A stretch of DNA of 64,000 nt from Streptomyces tsukubensis (lineage in GTDB: Bacteria > Actinomycetota > Actinomycetes > Streptomycetales > Streptomycetaceae), in NCBI RefSeq assembly GCF_003932715.1, contig NZ_CP020700.1:2564501-2628500 (forward strand), in the 5' to 3' direction. How positions within the stretch are numbered: the stretch's first letter is position 1; every line of letters begins with the position of its first letter. The position numbers and the translations under genes were made by a program. The notes beneath the pieces are model-generated. The model ran no database searches. It was not told where the DNA came from and was given only the letters and a program-made list of their open reading frames with translations. Below, in pieces: positions 9,772 to 16,930 of the stretch.

Positions 9772-10656
9772 TCAGAGCAGGCCCACGGCCGTGTCGACGG
9801 CCTTGGCGACATCGCCGTCCACGGGGTAGAGCAGCGAACGCCCCACCACAAGACCCTGCACGGTGGGCAGTCGCAGCGCCGTCCGCCACCTCTCGTACGC
9901 ACCGTGCTGATCGTCCCCGATCTCGCCCCCCAGGATGACGGCAGGCAGCGTGGAGGTCTCCAGAACGGCCTCCATATCGGCGGGATCCTCGGTCACGGGG
10001 ACCTTCAGCCAGGTGTACGCGGACGTTCCGGCCAGGCCCGAGGCGATGGCTATCGACCGGGTGACGGCTTCGGCGCCGAGGTCGCTGCGGAGCTTCCCGT
10101 CCACCCGGTGGCAGATGAACGGCTCCACAAAGACCGGAAGTCGATGCTCGGCCATCTCGTCGATGGTCCGTGCCGTGGTGTGGAGGGTGTCGAGCGACCC
10201 CGGGTCGTCGTAGTCGATGCGCAGCAGCAGCTTCCCCGCGTCGAACCCGAGCCGGACCAGATCGCGGGGGCGGTGGCCGGTGAAACGGTCGTCGAGCTCG
10301 AAGGCGGCGCCCGCGAGGCCGCCGCGGTTCATGGAGCCGATGACGATCCGGTCCTCCAGCGCGCCGAGGAGCAGCAGGTCGTCGAGGATGTCGGCGGTGG
10401 CGAGCACACCGTCCACGCCGGGCCGCGAGAGCGCGAGACAGAGCCGCTCCAGCAGGTCGATCCGGTTGGCCATGGCGAGCCGGCGGTCCCCGACGGCGAG
10501 GGCGCCCCGCGCGGGATGGTCGGCCGCGATGATCATCAGCCGGCCGGTCTCGCCCAGGAGCCGGGGCCGCCGGCTGCGGCGGGCCGCCGCTTCGGCGACG
10601 GCTTCGGGGTGGCGGCTGCGGATCCCGGTCAGTCCGGTGATGGAGACCCGGCTCAC
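9772..10656 (-). CDS. Cgl0159-type (beta/alpha)8 aldolase of inositol pathway
   Basis: The GTG start at 10656 overlaps the iolC stop as GTGA, giving 294 aa. The sequence reads as a class I aldolase-type TIM barrel with LMIIAADHPARGAL near the N-terminus. The mid-protein strand AGKLLLRIDYDD carries a basic residue, and the C-terminal phosphate-loop-like segment is VQGLVVGRSLLYP. I recognise it as the family named after the Corynebacterium glutamicum iol-cluster gene Cgl0159. By position after iolC it is the candidate to cleave 5-dehydro-2-deoxygluconate-6-phosphate to dihydroxyacetone phosphate and malonate semialdehyde (the IolJ step). The family assignment is from memory; the reaction is inferred from context. 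Confidence 0.8.
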   Translation of the reverse strand: MSRVSITGLTGIRSRHPEAVAEAAARRSRRPRLLGETGRLMIIAADHPARGALAVGDRRLAMANRIDLLERLCLALSRPGVDGVLATADILDDLLLLGALEDRIVIGSMNRGGLAGAAFELDDRFTGHRPRDLVRLGFDAGKLLLRIDYDDPGSLDTLHTTARTIDEMAEHRLPVFVEPFICHRVDGKLRSDLGAEAVTRSIAIASGLAGTSAYTWLKVPVTEDPADMEAVLETSTLPAVILGGEIGDDQHGAYERWRTALRLPTVQGLVVGRSLLYPVDGDVAKAVDTAVGLL

Positions 10657-11747
10657 GACGGCGCCCCGGGAACGGCGGTGCCGGGGGTGGCGGTGCCGGG
10701 GGCGGGCCCGGACGGCGGCTGTGCGGATGGCGACTGCGCGGTTGGCGACTGTGCGGTTGGCGGAGGGGTCCGTTCCGGCGGTACGGGGCCGCCCGCGAGG
10801 ACCTGTTCGACCTCGTCCGGGTACGGCATCGCGCTGGAACAGGCGAGCCTGGCCGCCACGATCGCCCCGGCCGCGTTGGCGTACCGCATGACCTGCTCCA
10901 GCGGCAGACCGGCCAGCAGTCCGTGGCAGAGCGCGCCGCCGAAGGCGTCCCCCGCGCCCAGACCGTTGACGACCTCGACGGGGACGGGCGGGACCTCGGC
11001 CCGGGTGCCGTCGCGGTGGAGCGCGAGGACGCCCTTCGGGCCCTGTTTGACCACGGCGAGTTCGGCTCCGGCGGCGAGCAGCGCCCGGGCGGCGGTCTCC
11101 GGGTCGCGCTCCCCCGTGGCGATCTCGCACTCGTCGACGTTGCCGACGGCGACGGTCGCGAAGCCGAGGGCCTCGCGGTAGTACGGGCGGGCCGTCTCCG
11201 GGTCCCGCCAGAACATCGGCCGCCAGTCGAGGTCGAGGACGGTGAGCCCGGCGCGGTCCCGGTGGGCGAGCGCGGCCTGGGTGGCGCCGCGGCTGGGCTC
11301 GGCGCTCAGACCGGTGCCGGTCACCCAGAAGACCCGGGCCCGCCGGATCTCGGCCAGGTCGAGTTCGTCGGTACGGATCTCCAGGTCGGGGGCCTTGGGC
11401 TGCCGGTAGAAGTAGAGCGGGAAGTCGTCCGGCGGGAAGATCTCGCAGAAGGTGACCGGGGTCGGATAGGCGGGGACGGGGGTGACCCAGCGGTCGTCGA
11501 CGCCGAAGTCGCGCAGGGCGCGGTGGAGGTACTCCCCGAAGGGGTCGCTGCCGGTGCGGGTGATCACGGCGGTACGGCGGCCGAGGCGGGCCGCGCCGAC
11601 GGCCACGTTGCTCGCGGAGCCGCCGAGGAACTTGCCGAAGGTGTCGGCCTCGGCCAGCGGGACGCCGGTCCGCAGCGGGTACAGGTCGACGCCGATCCGG
11701 CCCATGGTGATCACGTCGTACGGCGGCGGGTCGTACGGCTGAGGCAT
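10653..11747 (-). CDS. iolC: 5-dehydro-2-deoxygluconokinase (IolC)
   Basis: ATG at 11747 is chosen (364 aa) because GAAGGGA lies just upstream; earlier in-frame starts lack one. It is a PfkB/ribokinase-family kinase. The N-terminal signature is GKFLGGSASNVAVGAARLG and the C-terminal one VVNGLGAGDAFGGAL, whose GAGD Asp is the catalytic base. It phosphorylates 5-dehydro-2-deoxygluconate using ATP. It is the first gene of the minus-strand operon iolC-aldolase-iolB-iolD-mmsA and faces a divergent iol-like gene across an operator-like palindrome. The last ~40 residues (10656-10790) are a Pro/Ala/Thr/Ser tail encoded partly by three 15-bp tandem repeats, and are not part of the kinase fold. Confidence 0.93.
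   Translation of the reverse strand: MPQPYDPPPYDVITMGRIGVDLYPLRTGVPLAEADTFGKFLGGSASNVAVGAARLGRRTAVITRTGSDPFGEYLHRALRDFGVDDRWVTPVPAYPTPVTFCEIFPPDDFPLYFYRQPKAPDLEIRTDELDLAEIRRARVFWVTGTGLSAEPSRGATQAALAHRDRAGLTVLDLDWRPMFWRDPETARPYYREALGFATVAVGNVDECEIATGERDPETAARALLAAGAELAVVKQGPKGVLALHRDGTRAEVPPVPVEVVNGLGAGDAFGGALCHGLLAGLPLEQVMRYANAAGAIVAARLACSSAMPYPDEVEQVLAGGPVPPERTPPPTAQSPTAQSPSAQPPSGPAPGTATPGTAVPGAPS
10714..10758. repeat. Three 15-bp tandem repeats in the iolC 3' end
   Basis: Units of about GGCGACTGYGCGGTT occupy 10714-10728, 10729-10743 and 10744-10758. They are in frame, so they encode a repeated SPTAQ-like pentapeptide in the disordered tail of IolC. This is likely slippage-generated and variable between strains. 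Confidence 0.8.
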
Positions 11748-11829
11748 GCGCGTCCCTTCGGTCCTGCGGTTCGGCGCCCGGTCCCCCGGACCGGTGAGGC
11801 GGTGCGCACGGGTCCGGATGCGCACAGGT

Positions 11830-11856
11830 CTAATAGCCGGTGCGGAGCCCTGTCAA
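11830..11856 (-). promoter_or_regulatory. Predicted promoter of the iolC operon
   Basis: On the minus strand a perfect -35 TTGACA (11856-11851) is followed after 15 bp by TATTAG (11835-11830). The spacing is slightly short. The divergent strand also has TTGACA at 11885-11890, and the two flank the operator-like palindrome. Confidence 0.45.
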
Positions 11857-11859
11857 TAT

Positions 11860-11881
11860 TTTGTCCTGACATTCGGACGAA
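11860..11881. promoter_or_regulatory. IolR-like operator in the divergent iol promoter
   Basis: TTTGTCC (11860-11866) and GGACGAA (11875-11881) form a near-perfect inverted repeat. Inside it, TGTCCTGACA (11862-11871) is a perfect palindrome. The 10-mer satisfies KGWCHTRACA, which I recall as the consensus for the GntR-family IolR of C. glutamicum. It sits between both -35 elements, ideal for repressing both directions. No iolR gene lies in the window. Confidence 0.55.
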
Positions 11882-11921
11882 GGCTTGACACCCTTTCGGG
11901 GCGGCCGGAAAGCTCGACGGT

Positions 11922-12833
11922 ATGACCAGCCCCGTCGCTCCCCTGAACCGCATCCGGATCGGCTCGGCCCCCGACTCCTGGGGCGTGTGGTTCCCCGACG
12001 ACCCCCGGCAGGTCCCGTGGCGGCGCTTCCTCGACGAGGTCGCCGAAGCGGGGTACGAGTGGATCGAACTGGGCCCTTACGGCTATCTGCCCTCCGATCC
12101 GGCGGTACTGGCCGCCGAGACCGGGCGCCGGGGCCTGAAGGTGTCGGCCGGCACCGTTTTCACCGGGCTCCACCACGGCCCCGCCGTCTGGGACGAGACC
12201 TGGGCGCACGTCTCGGCCATCGCCGCGCTGACGGAGGCGATGGGCGCCCGCCATCTGGTGGTCATCCCGTCCTTCTGGCGGGACGACAAGACGGGGAAGG
12301 TGCTGGAGGACAGCACTCTGACGGCGGAACAGTGGCGCGATCTGACCCGTCAGACGGAACGGCTCGGGCGGGAGGTCCGTGAGCGGTACGGGCTGGAGAT
12401 CGTCGTCCATCCGCACGCCGACACCCATATCGACGGCGAGGAGAACGTGGCCCGCTTTCTGGACGCCACCGACCCCGCGCTGGTCTCCCTCTGCCTCGAC
12501 ACGGGGCACTACGCCTACTGCGGCGGCGACAGCGTGAAGCTCATCGAGACCTACGGGGAGCGGATCGGCTACCTCCATCTGAAGCAGGTCGATCCGGAGG
12601 TACTGGCCGGGGTGGTGGCGGAAGGGGTGCCGTTCGGGCCCGCGGTGGCGCGGGGTGTGATGTGCGAGCCGCCGGGCGGGGTGCCGGCGCTGGAACCGGT
12701 CCTGGCCGCGGCACAGGCGCTCGGCATCGAACTGTTCGCCATCGTCGAACAGGACATGTATCCGTGCCCGCCGGACAAGCCGTTCCCGATCGCGGAGCGG
12801 ACCCGGCGCTTCCTGCGCTCCTGCGGAGCCTGA
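11922..12833 (+). CDS. IolE/IolH-like TIM-barrel isomerase or dehydratase
   Basis: The protein is 303 aa from the ATG at 11922, with a GGAAAG site upstream. It begins with GSAPDSWGVWF, typical of actinobacterial inosose dehydratase-like proteins. The xylose-isomerase/AP-endonuclease-2 barrel continues with conserved metal-site segments IVVHPHADTH, SLCLDTGHYAY, YLHLKQVD and IVEQD. The family acts on 2-keto-myo-inositol (IolE) or on uncharacterised inositol intermediates (IolH). It is divergent from iolC and shares the regulatory region, so a place in inositol breakdown is very likely. Whether it is the dehydratase or an accessory isomerase cannot be decided from sequence alone. An inositol dehydrogenase and transporter are not in the window. 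Confidence 0.8.
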   Translation: MTSPVAPLNRIRIGSAPDSWGVWFPDDPRQVPWRRFLDEVAEAGYEWIELGPYGYLPSDPAVLAAETGRRGLKVSAGTVFTGLHHGPAVWDETWAHVSAIAALTEAMGARHLVVIPSFWRDDKTGKVLEDSTLTAEQWRDLTRQTERLGREVRERYGLEIVVHPHADTHIDGEENVARFLDATDPALVSLCLDTGHYAYCGGDSVKLIETYGERIGYLHLKQVDPEVLAGVVAEGVPFGPAVARGVMCEPPGGVPALEPVLAAAQALGIELFAIVEQDMYPCPPDKPFPIAERTRRFLRSCGA

Positions 12834-13165
12834 GGCCGTACCGCTGCGGGCGGGGGCTGCACGGGCCCCGGGCGTTCCGGCCATGGGGGGGCGCGCAGTT
12901 GCTCGGCAGGGCGCATGAGCCGGGGTGCACGACCGGCGTACGGACCCGGCCGGACCGGCGCGCGACCGCCCGGGGCGGTTTATGCCGATGATCGGATATA
13001 TCTCCATTACGCGGGTCTTCCGTCACAGGTGATCAACACCGCGGCACTTCCCCTCCCGCGGCGGGGCCCGCGGGGACAGGCTCGGTGCTCGCCAAGCGCA
13101 TCCGCCGCAGGTCCTTCGCGGTCCCCCCACCACGACTGCGGCGCCCGCAAGGAGGTGTCTCACAG
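12834..13165. other. Intergenic region, no gene seen
   Basis: This 332-bp stretch between the iolE/iolH-like gene and the small HTH gene has no convincing coding frame. It holds a short AT-richer patch around 12979-13012 with a small palindrome (CCGAT-G-ATCGG, 12985-12995), which may be promoter or operator DNA for the HTH gene. No strong terminator hairpin is visible. Confidence 0.5.
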
Positions 13166-13363
13166 ATGTCGGACAGAAGGCTCTGGTCGTACAAGGAGAT
13201 CGCCGCACACATCCAGGTGCAGCCGGACACCGTCCGCTCCTACCGCAAGCACGGACATCTGCCGCCGCCCGACCTGGTCGAGGGCGGGAAGCCGTACTGG
13301 TACGCGGACACCATCCGCACCTGGGTGGCCAACCGTCCCGGCAACAACCGCGGCCGCCGCTGA
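13166..13363 (+). CDS. Small helix-turn-helix DNA-binding protein
   Basis: ATG at 13166 is chosen (65 aa) because AAGGAGGTG lies 9 nt upstream; the longer frame to 13085 has no such site. LWSYKEIAAHIQVQPDTVRSY is a helix-turn-helix, followed by a short wing-like stretch (HGHLPPPDLVEGGKPYWY) and a recognition-type helix, as in MerR/AlpA/excisionase-like small proteins. It is basic at the C-terminus and probably binds DNA as a dimer. Small MarR/MerR-annotated proteins like this are common in Streptomyces and usually of unknown target. No phage or integrase gene is nearby, so an excisionase role is not supported. A strong terminator follows 22 bp downstream. Confidence 0.75.
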   Translation: MSDRRLWSYKEIAAHIQVQPDTVRSYRKHGHLPPPDLVEGGKPYWYADTIRTWVANRPGNNRGRR

Positions 13364-13385
13364 CCCGACGCGCGGCCCGGTCCCG

Positions 13386-13418
13386 GCGTCCCGCACCCCC
13401 ATGAGGGGTGCGGGACGC
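13386..13418 (+). terminator. Strong intrinsic-type hairpin
   Basis: A perfect 14-bp stem (GCGTCCCGCACCCC at 13386-13399 with its complement at 13405-13418) and 5-nt loop lie just after the small HTH gene. The predicted hairpin is very stable and lacks a T-tract. Confidence 0.75.
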
Positions 13419-13579
13419 CCCCGTAAAGCCCCCGCAGAGCCCCTGTACGCCCCAACCCTCCCCCGGGCGCCCCGGACCCCCGCCGGGACGCCTCGCCGCC
13501 GGGAACGGCCTCCGGGCCGGCGCCCGGCAGTCCCGGGGCGCGGCAAATCCGCTTGTCCGGGCCCGGCGGACTTCCGAGA

Positions 13580-14233
13580 ATGCGGCTCATGCCCCACACC
13601 ACCGATATCGCCGACACCGCTGCCACCACCAGCATCACTGGCAGCGCCGACACCACCGGTTTCTCCCTCAAACCCACCCTCCACGGCGAGAGGGTGACGC
13701 TCCGCCCCTTCACCGAGGCGGATGTCCCCGTGATGGCCGCGATCCTGGACGACCCCGAGGTCCTGCGGTTCACCGGCTCCACCGACGAGGAGGAGTCGGA
13801 CGCCGCGGACCCGCAGGCGACGGCCGCCCTGCACACCTGGTACACCAGCCGCAACGACCAGCACGACCGGCTCGACCTCGCGGTCGTCGACCGGACGAGC
13901 GGCCGGGTCGTCGGGGAAGTCGTACTCCACGAATGGGATCCCGCGAACCGAAACTGCCGCTTCCGCACGCTGATCGGGCCGGAGGGCCGGGGCCGTGGAC
14001 TGGGCACCGAGGCCACACGGATGATCGTGGACCACGGCTTCGAGCACATCGGTCTCCACCGCATCGCCCTCAGCGTCTTCGCCTTCAATCCCCGGGCCCG
14101 GCGGGTCTACGAGAAGGTGGGCTTCGTCGCGGAGGGCGTCGAGCGGGAGGTGCTGCGCCACGGTGACACCTGGGTGGACGCCACGGCGATGTCGGTCCTG
14201 GCCCATGAGTGGCGGGCGCTGCACCGGCCCTGA
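13580..14233 (+). CDS. GNAT-family N-acetyltransferase (RimJ/RimL type)
   Basis: The ATG at 13580 gives 217 aa; ATG 13589 is nearly as likely and neither has a good ribosome site. After a Thr/Ala-rich N-terminal stretch of about 30 residues, the fold starts with LHGERVTLRPFTEADV, typical of RimJ/RimL-like enzymes. The acetyl-CoA pyrophosphate loop is GPEGRGRGLGTEATR, followed by IALSVFAFNPRARRVYEKVGF. Such enzymes acetylate protein N-termini, antibiotics or small amines; the substrate here is unknown. It stands alone between the HTH gene and the copper chaperone, with no obvious partner. Confidence 0.85.
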   Translation: MRLMPHTTDIADTAATTSITGSADTTGFSLKPTLHGERVTLRPFTEADVPVMAAILDDPEVLRFTGSTDEEESDAADPQATAALHTWYTSRNDQHDRLDLAVVDRTSGRVVGEVVLHEWDPANRNCRFRTLIGPEGRGRGLGTEATRMIVDHGFEHIGLHRIALSVFAFNPRARRVYEKVGFVAEGVEREVLRHGDTWVDATAMSVLAHEWRALHRP

Positions 14234-14296
14234 CGGACACCGGCGCCCTCCCGGCCGCGCGGGAGTTGCGGACGGCGACACGCACCAGAGGATTCC

Positions 14297-14320
14297 ATAC
14301 CCCCTAGGGGTATAGTATGG
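14297..14320 (+). promoter_or_regulatory. CsoR-like copper operator overlapping a promoter
   Basis: ATACCCC and GGGGTAT arms (14297-14303, 14307-14313) around CTA match the GC-rich palindrome bound by copper-sensing CsoR repressors. TATAGT at 14311-14316 is a good -10 element overlapping the right arm, so repressor binding would block the promoter of the downstream copper chaperone gene. Confidence 0.7.
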
Positions 14321-14399
14321 TGTGCAGCACGGGCCACGGGATCACCACCCGTCCCGGTCCACCCGCAATGCGCCCCCCGACGCCCACGAGGAGAACGCC

Positions 14400-14717
14400 A
14401 TGAGCACCCAGTCCGACATCGAGATCATCGAGACGGCCCCCGCGTCGAGCTGCTGCGGCGGAAGCTCCTGCGGTACGGGCGCCGCCGAGGCCGGGGCGCA
14501 GGGCGCCGTCACCGCCGTCTACCAGGTGAAGGGCATGACCTGCGGCCACTGCGAGGGGGCGATCTCGGAGGAGGTCTCCGCCATCGCGGGCGTCACCTCC
14601 GTAACGGCGGTCGCCGCCACGGGCCTGGTCACCGTCGTTTCGGAGGCCCCGCTCGACGAGGCCGCCGTGCGCGACGCCGTGGACGAGGCGGGTTACGAGC
14701 TGGCCGGCACCGCCTGA
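14400..14717 (+). CDS. copZ: CopZ-like copper chaperone with extra Cys motif
   Basis: ATG at 14400 follows GAGGAG and gives 105 aa. The C-terminal 70 residues form a heavy-metal-associated domain with the Cu(I) site GMTCGHC and the usual babbab pattern. It binds Cu(I) in the cytosol and hands it to a P1-type ATPase or to CsoR. Upstream of the domain, residues about 18-27 carry CCGGSSCGTG, an additional Cys cluster not present in minimal CopZ and possibly a second metal site. A CsoR-like operator overlaps the promoter. The usual copA partner is not adjacent, so this is an orphan chaperone gene within the window. Confidence 0.88.
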   Translation: MSTQSDIEIIETAPASSCCGGSSCGTGAAEAGAQGAVTAVYQVKGMTCGHCEGAISEEVSAIAGVTSVTAVAATGLVTVVSEAPLDEAAVRDAVDEAGYELAGTA

Positions 14718-15099
14718 TCCGGGGCAAGCCCTTTCCGGGCCGTACGGGACCGTTCTCCGCGGACGTCCCGTGCGGCCCGTCCGCACGACCGGGCCACTCG
14801 GGGACATCCGGGGCGTGCCCGCGCCTTCCCGCGGGCGGTATCGGCGACATTCCGGACACGTGCGAACGTGATCCGCCTCTCATCAAGAGGCGCTTCCGGA
14901 TCCGGGAGAGAGCGCTTTCCAGGGGCGGACGATCACCGTCCCGGCGGCGGTTCTCCCGACGTTCCCCCTGCTCATCACCGTGATCGACAGTTCCGGACGA
15001 GCGGGCCCGCCCGGTCCGGGGCGATCACCCGCCGGGCCGTCGACAGCCGTCCGGCAGCTACATGTGAGGCACAAGACCTTCACAAAGAGACCTAGATCA

Positions 15100-15391
15100 C
15101 AGATATTGAGGGGTAACCATTGAGGCCCTCCAAGGGTCTAAATGGACGATGCCGGGAACGTCTTGGGGGACGTTCATGGGATGTCTTGGGGGACATCTCA
15201 GGCAAGCGTTGGCCGGGGCACGTGCCCGGGGAGCTTTGAGCGGCCCTCCCGTGCGTACGTACCCCGGCATACCGCGTGAGCAGTAACTGCGGTCGCAGAC
15301 ACCCGGCCGGATCCCGTGGGGGGAATCCGCTCCGGGGATATGGGAAGCGCCCCGCTCGCCGACCCGTGGGGGGATCGGCGGTGGGGCGCTT
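15100..15391 (+). ncRNA. Candidate small RNA or structured leader
   Basis: Within the copZ-citA gap, two hairpins with identical TTGGGG loops and compensating stem changes (AACGTC/GACGTT and GATGTC/GACATC) lie downstream of an AT-richer patch and upstream of a strong terminator. Covariation between the copies suggests that base pairing matters. The boundaries are guesses, and the elements could instead be tandem protein-binding sites in DNA. Confidence 0.3.
15345..15391. terminator. Terminator downstream of citrate synthase
   Basis: AAGCGCCCC (15345-15353) pairs with GGGGCGCTT (15383-15391), and an inner TCGCCGA/TCGGCG pairing extends the stem. It lies 20 bp past the citA stop on the minus strand and ends in AAA/TTT on both strands, so it may work bidirectionally. 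Confidence 0.75.
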
Positions 15392-15410
15392 TCCGCTTGC
15401 TGCGGCTCGG

Positions 15411-16700
15411 TCAGCGGGCCTCGACAGGGACGAAGTCGCGGAGGACCTCACCCGTGTAGATCTGCCGCGGGCGGCCGATACGGGAGCCGGGCTCCTTGAT
15501 CATCTCGTGCCACTGGGCGATCCAGCCGGGCAGCCGGCCGAGCGCGAAGAGCACGGTGAACATCTCGGTCGGGAAGCCCATGGCCCGGTAGATCAGGCCG
15601 GTGTAGAAGTCGACGTTCGGGTAGAGCTTGCGCTCGACGAAGTAGTCGTCGGCCAGCGCGTGCTCCTCCAGCTTGAGGGCGATGTCCAGCAGCTCGTCCG
15701 ACTTGCCGAGGGCGGAGAGGACATCGTGCGCCGCCGCCTTGATGATCTTCGCCCGGGGGTCGAAGTTCTTGTAGACGCGGTGCCCGAAGCCCATGAGCTT
15801 CACGCCGTCTTCCTTGTTCTTCACCTTGCGGATGAAGGAGTCGACGTCGCCGCCGGCGGCCTGGATGCCCTCCAGCATCTCCAGCACCGACTGGTTGGCA
15901 CCGCCGTGCAGCGGGCCCCAGAGCGCGGAGATACCGGCCGAGATCGACGCGAACATGTTCGCCTGCGAGGAGCCCACCAGGCGGACCGTGGAGGTCGAAC
16001 AGTTCTGCTCGTGGTCGGCGTGGAGGATGAGCAGCTTGTCGAGGGCCGCGACCACGACCGGGTCCAGGTCGTACTCCTGGGCGGGGACCGAGAAGGTCAT
16101 CCGCAGGAAGTTCTCCACGTACCCCAGGTCGTTGCGCGGGTAGACGAAGGGGTGGCCGATCGACTTCTTGTAGGCGTACGCCGCGATCGTCGGCAGCTTG
16201 GCGAGCAGCCGGATCGTCGAGAGGTGGCGCTGCTTCTCGTCGAACGGGTTGTGGCTGTCCTGGTAGAACGTGGACAGGGCGCTGACCACGGAGGACAGCA
16301 TCGCCATCGGGTGGGCGTCGCGCGGGAAGCCGTCGAAGAACCGCTTGACGTCCTCGTGCAGCAGCGTGTGCTGGGTGATCTCGTTCTTGAAAGCGGCCAG
16401 CTCGTCGACGGTGGGTAGCTCGCCGTTGATGAGCAGATAGGCCACCTCGACGAAGGTGGAGCGCTCGGCGAGCTGCTCGATGGGGTAACCGCGGTAGCGC
16501 AGGATGCCCTGTTCGCCGTCGAGGTAGGTGATCGCGGATTTGTAGGCGGCCGTATTGCCGTAGCCGCTGTCCAGGGTCACGAGGCCCGTCTGGGCCCGGA
16601 GCTTCCCGATGTCGAAGCCCTTGTCACCGACGGTGCTCTCGACCACCGGGTAGGTGTATTCACCGTCCGCGTACCGCAGTACTACAGAGTTGTCGCTCAC
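15411..16700 (-). CDS. citA: Citrate synthase (type II)
   Basis: The GTG at 16700 (429 aa) is preceded by GAGGGA. The N-terminal DNSVVLRYADGEYTYPVVES small domain is typical of hexameric type II citrate synthases of actinomycetes. The catalytic region includes HADHEQNCSTSTVRLVGSS, LWGPLHGGANQSVLEML and the active-site loop GFGHRVYKNFDPRAKI, with the expected His and Asp residues. It condenses acetyl-CoA with oxaloacetate at the entry of the TCA cycle. Gene neighbourhood resembles S. coelicolor SCO2736 (from memory). The recD2-like gene lies upstream in the same direction, 230 bp away, with a 10-bp-arm palindrome between them. Confidence 0.96.
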   Translation of the reverse strand: MSDNSVVLRYADGEYTYPVVESTVGDKGFDIGKLRAQTGLVTLDSGYGNTAAYKSAITYLDGEQGILRYRGYPIEQLAERSTFVEVAYLLINGELPTVDELAAFKNEITQHTLLHEDVKRFFDGFPRDAHPMAMLSSVVSALSTFYQDSHNPFDEKQRHLSTIRLLAKLPTIAAYAYKKSIGHPFVYPRNDLGYVENFLRMTFSVPAQEYDLDPVVVAALDKLLILHADHEQNCSTSTVRLVGSSQANMFASISAGISALWGPLHGGANQSVLEMLEGIQAAGGDVDSFIRKVKNKEDGVKLMGFGHRVYKNFDPRAKIIKAAAHDVLSALGKSDELLDIALKLEEHALADDYFVERKLYPNVDFYTGLIYRAMGFPTEMFTVLFALGRLPGWIAQWHEMIKEPGSRIGRPRQIYTGEVLRDFVPVEAR

Positions 16701-16805
16701 GTCATCCCTCACCGACGTAGTGCCTCTTCTTCGAGGTGCCCTGACTGTCTCTACCATCCCCCATTTGGCGCATGAGAGTGCACTCGGGGTCGACCTTTGG
16801 GCCTA

Positions 16806-16828
16806 TTGGCGGCACTCAGTGCCGCCAA
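16806..16828. promoter_or_regulatory. Perfect 10-bp inverted repeat upstream of citA
   Basis: TTGGCGGCAC and its exact complement are separated by TCA. The repeat lies 106 bp upstream of the citA start and about 100 bp after the recD2 stop. The 3-bp spacer suits a DNA operator better than an RNA terminator, but either is possible. Confidence 0.5.
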
Positions 16829-16930
16829 CCTGCTCATCCTGCCCCGTTCGCCCGATTTCCGGAAGTCGGGGTGTCGATTCCCACCCTCTGCGGGGTCGTG
16901 GCTCCCCCGGGCGGAGGAGCGTGCGGAGGG

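Larger units (their letters stand above)
14718..15410. other. Long intergenic region, no convincing protein gene
   Basis: This 693-bp stretch between copZ and the end of citrate synthase has no frame with Streptomyces-like codon use. It contains a 7-bp stem hairpin (14874-14892), two tandem matching hairpins (15157-15197), a GGGCACGTGCCC palindrome (15216-15227) and a strong terminator (15345-15391). The AT-richer 15060-15120 segment may be a promoter. The layout would suit a small RNA transcribed rightward into the terminator. Confidence 0.5.

Noticed and set aside
13166..13363. Excisionase or phage remnant
   Set aside because: The small HTH protein has an excisionase-like fold, but no integrase, attachment site or tRNA is nearby.
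14868..15095. A 75-codon frame between copZ and citA
   Set aside because: Atypical composition, no ribosome site, and it crosses a hairpin; treated as non-coding.
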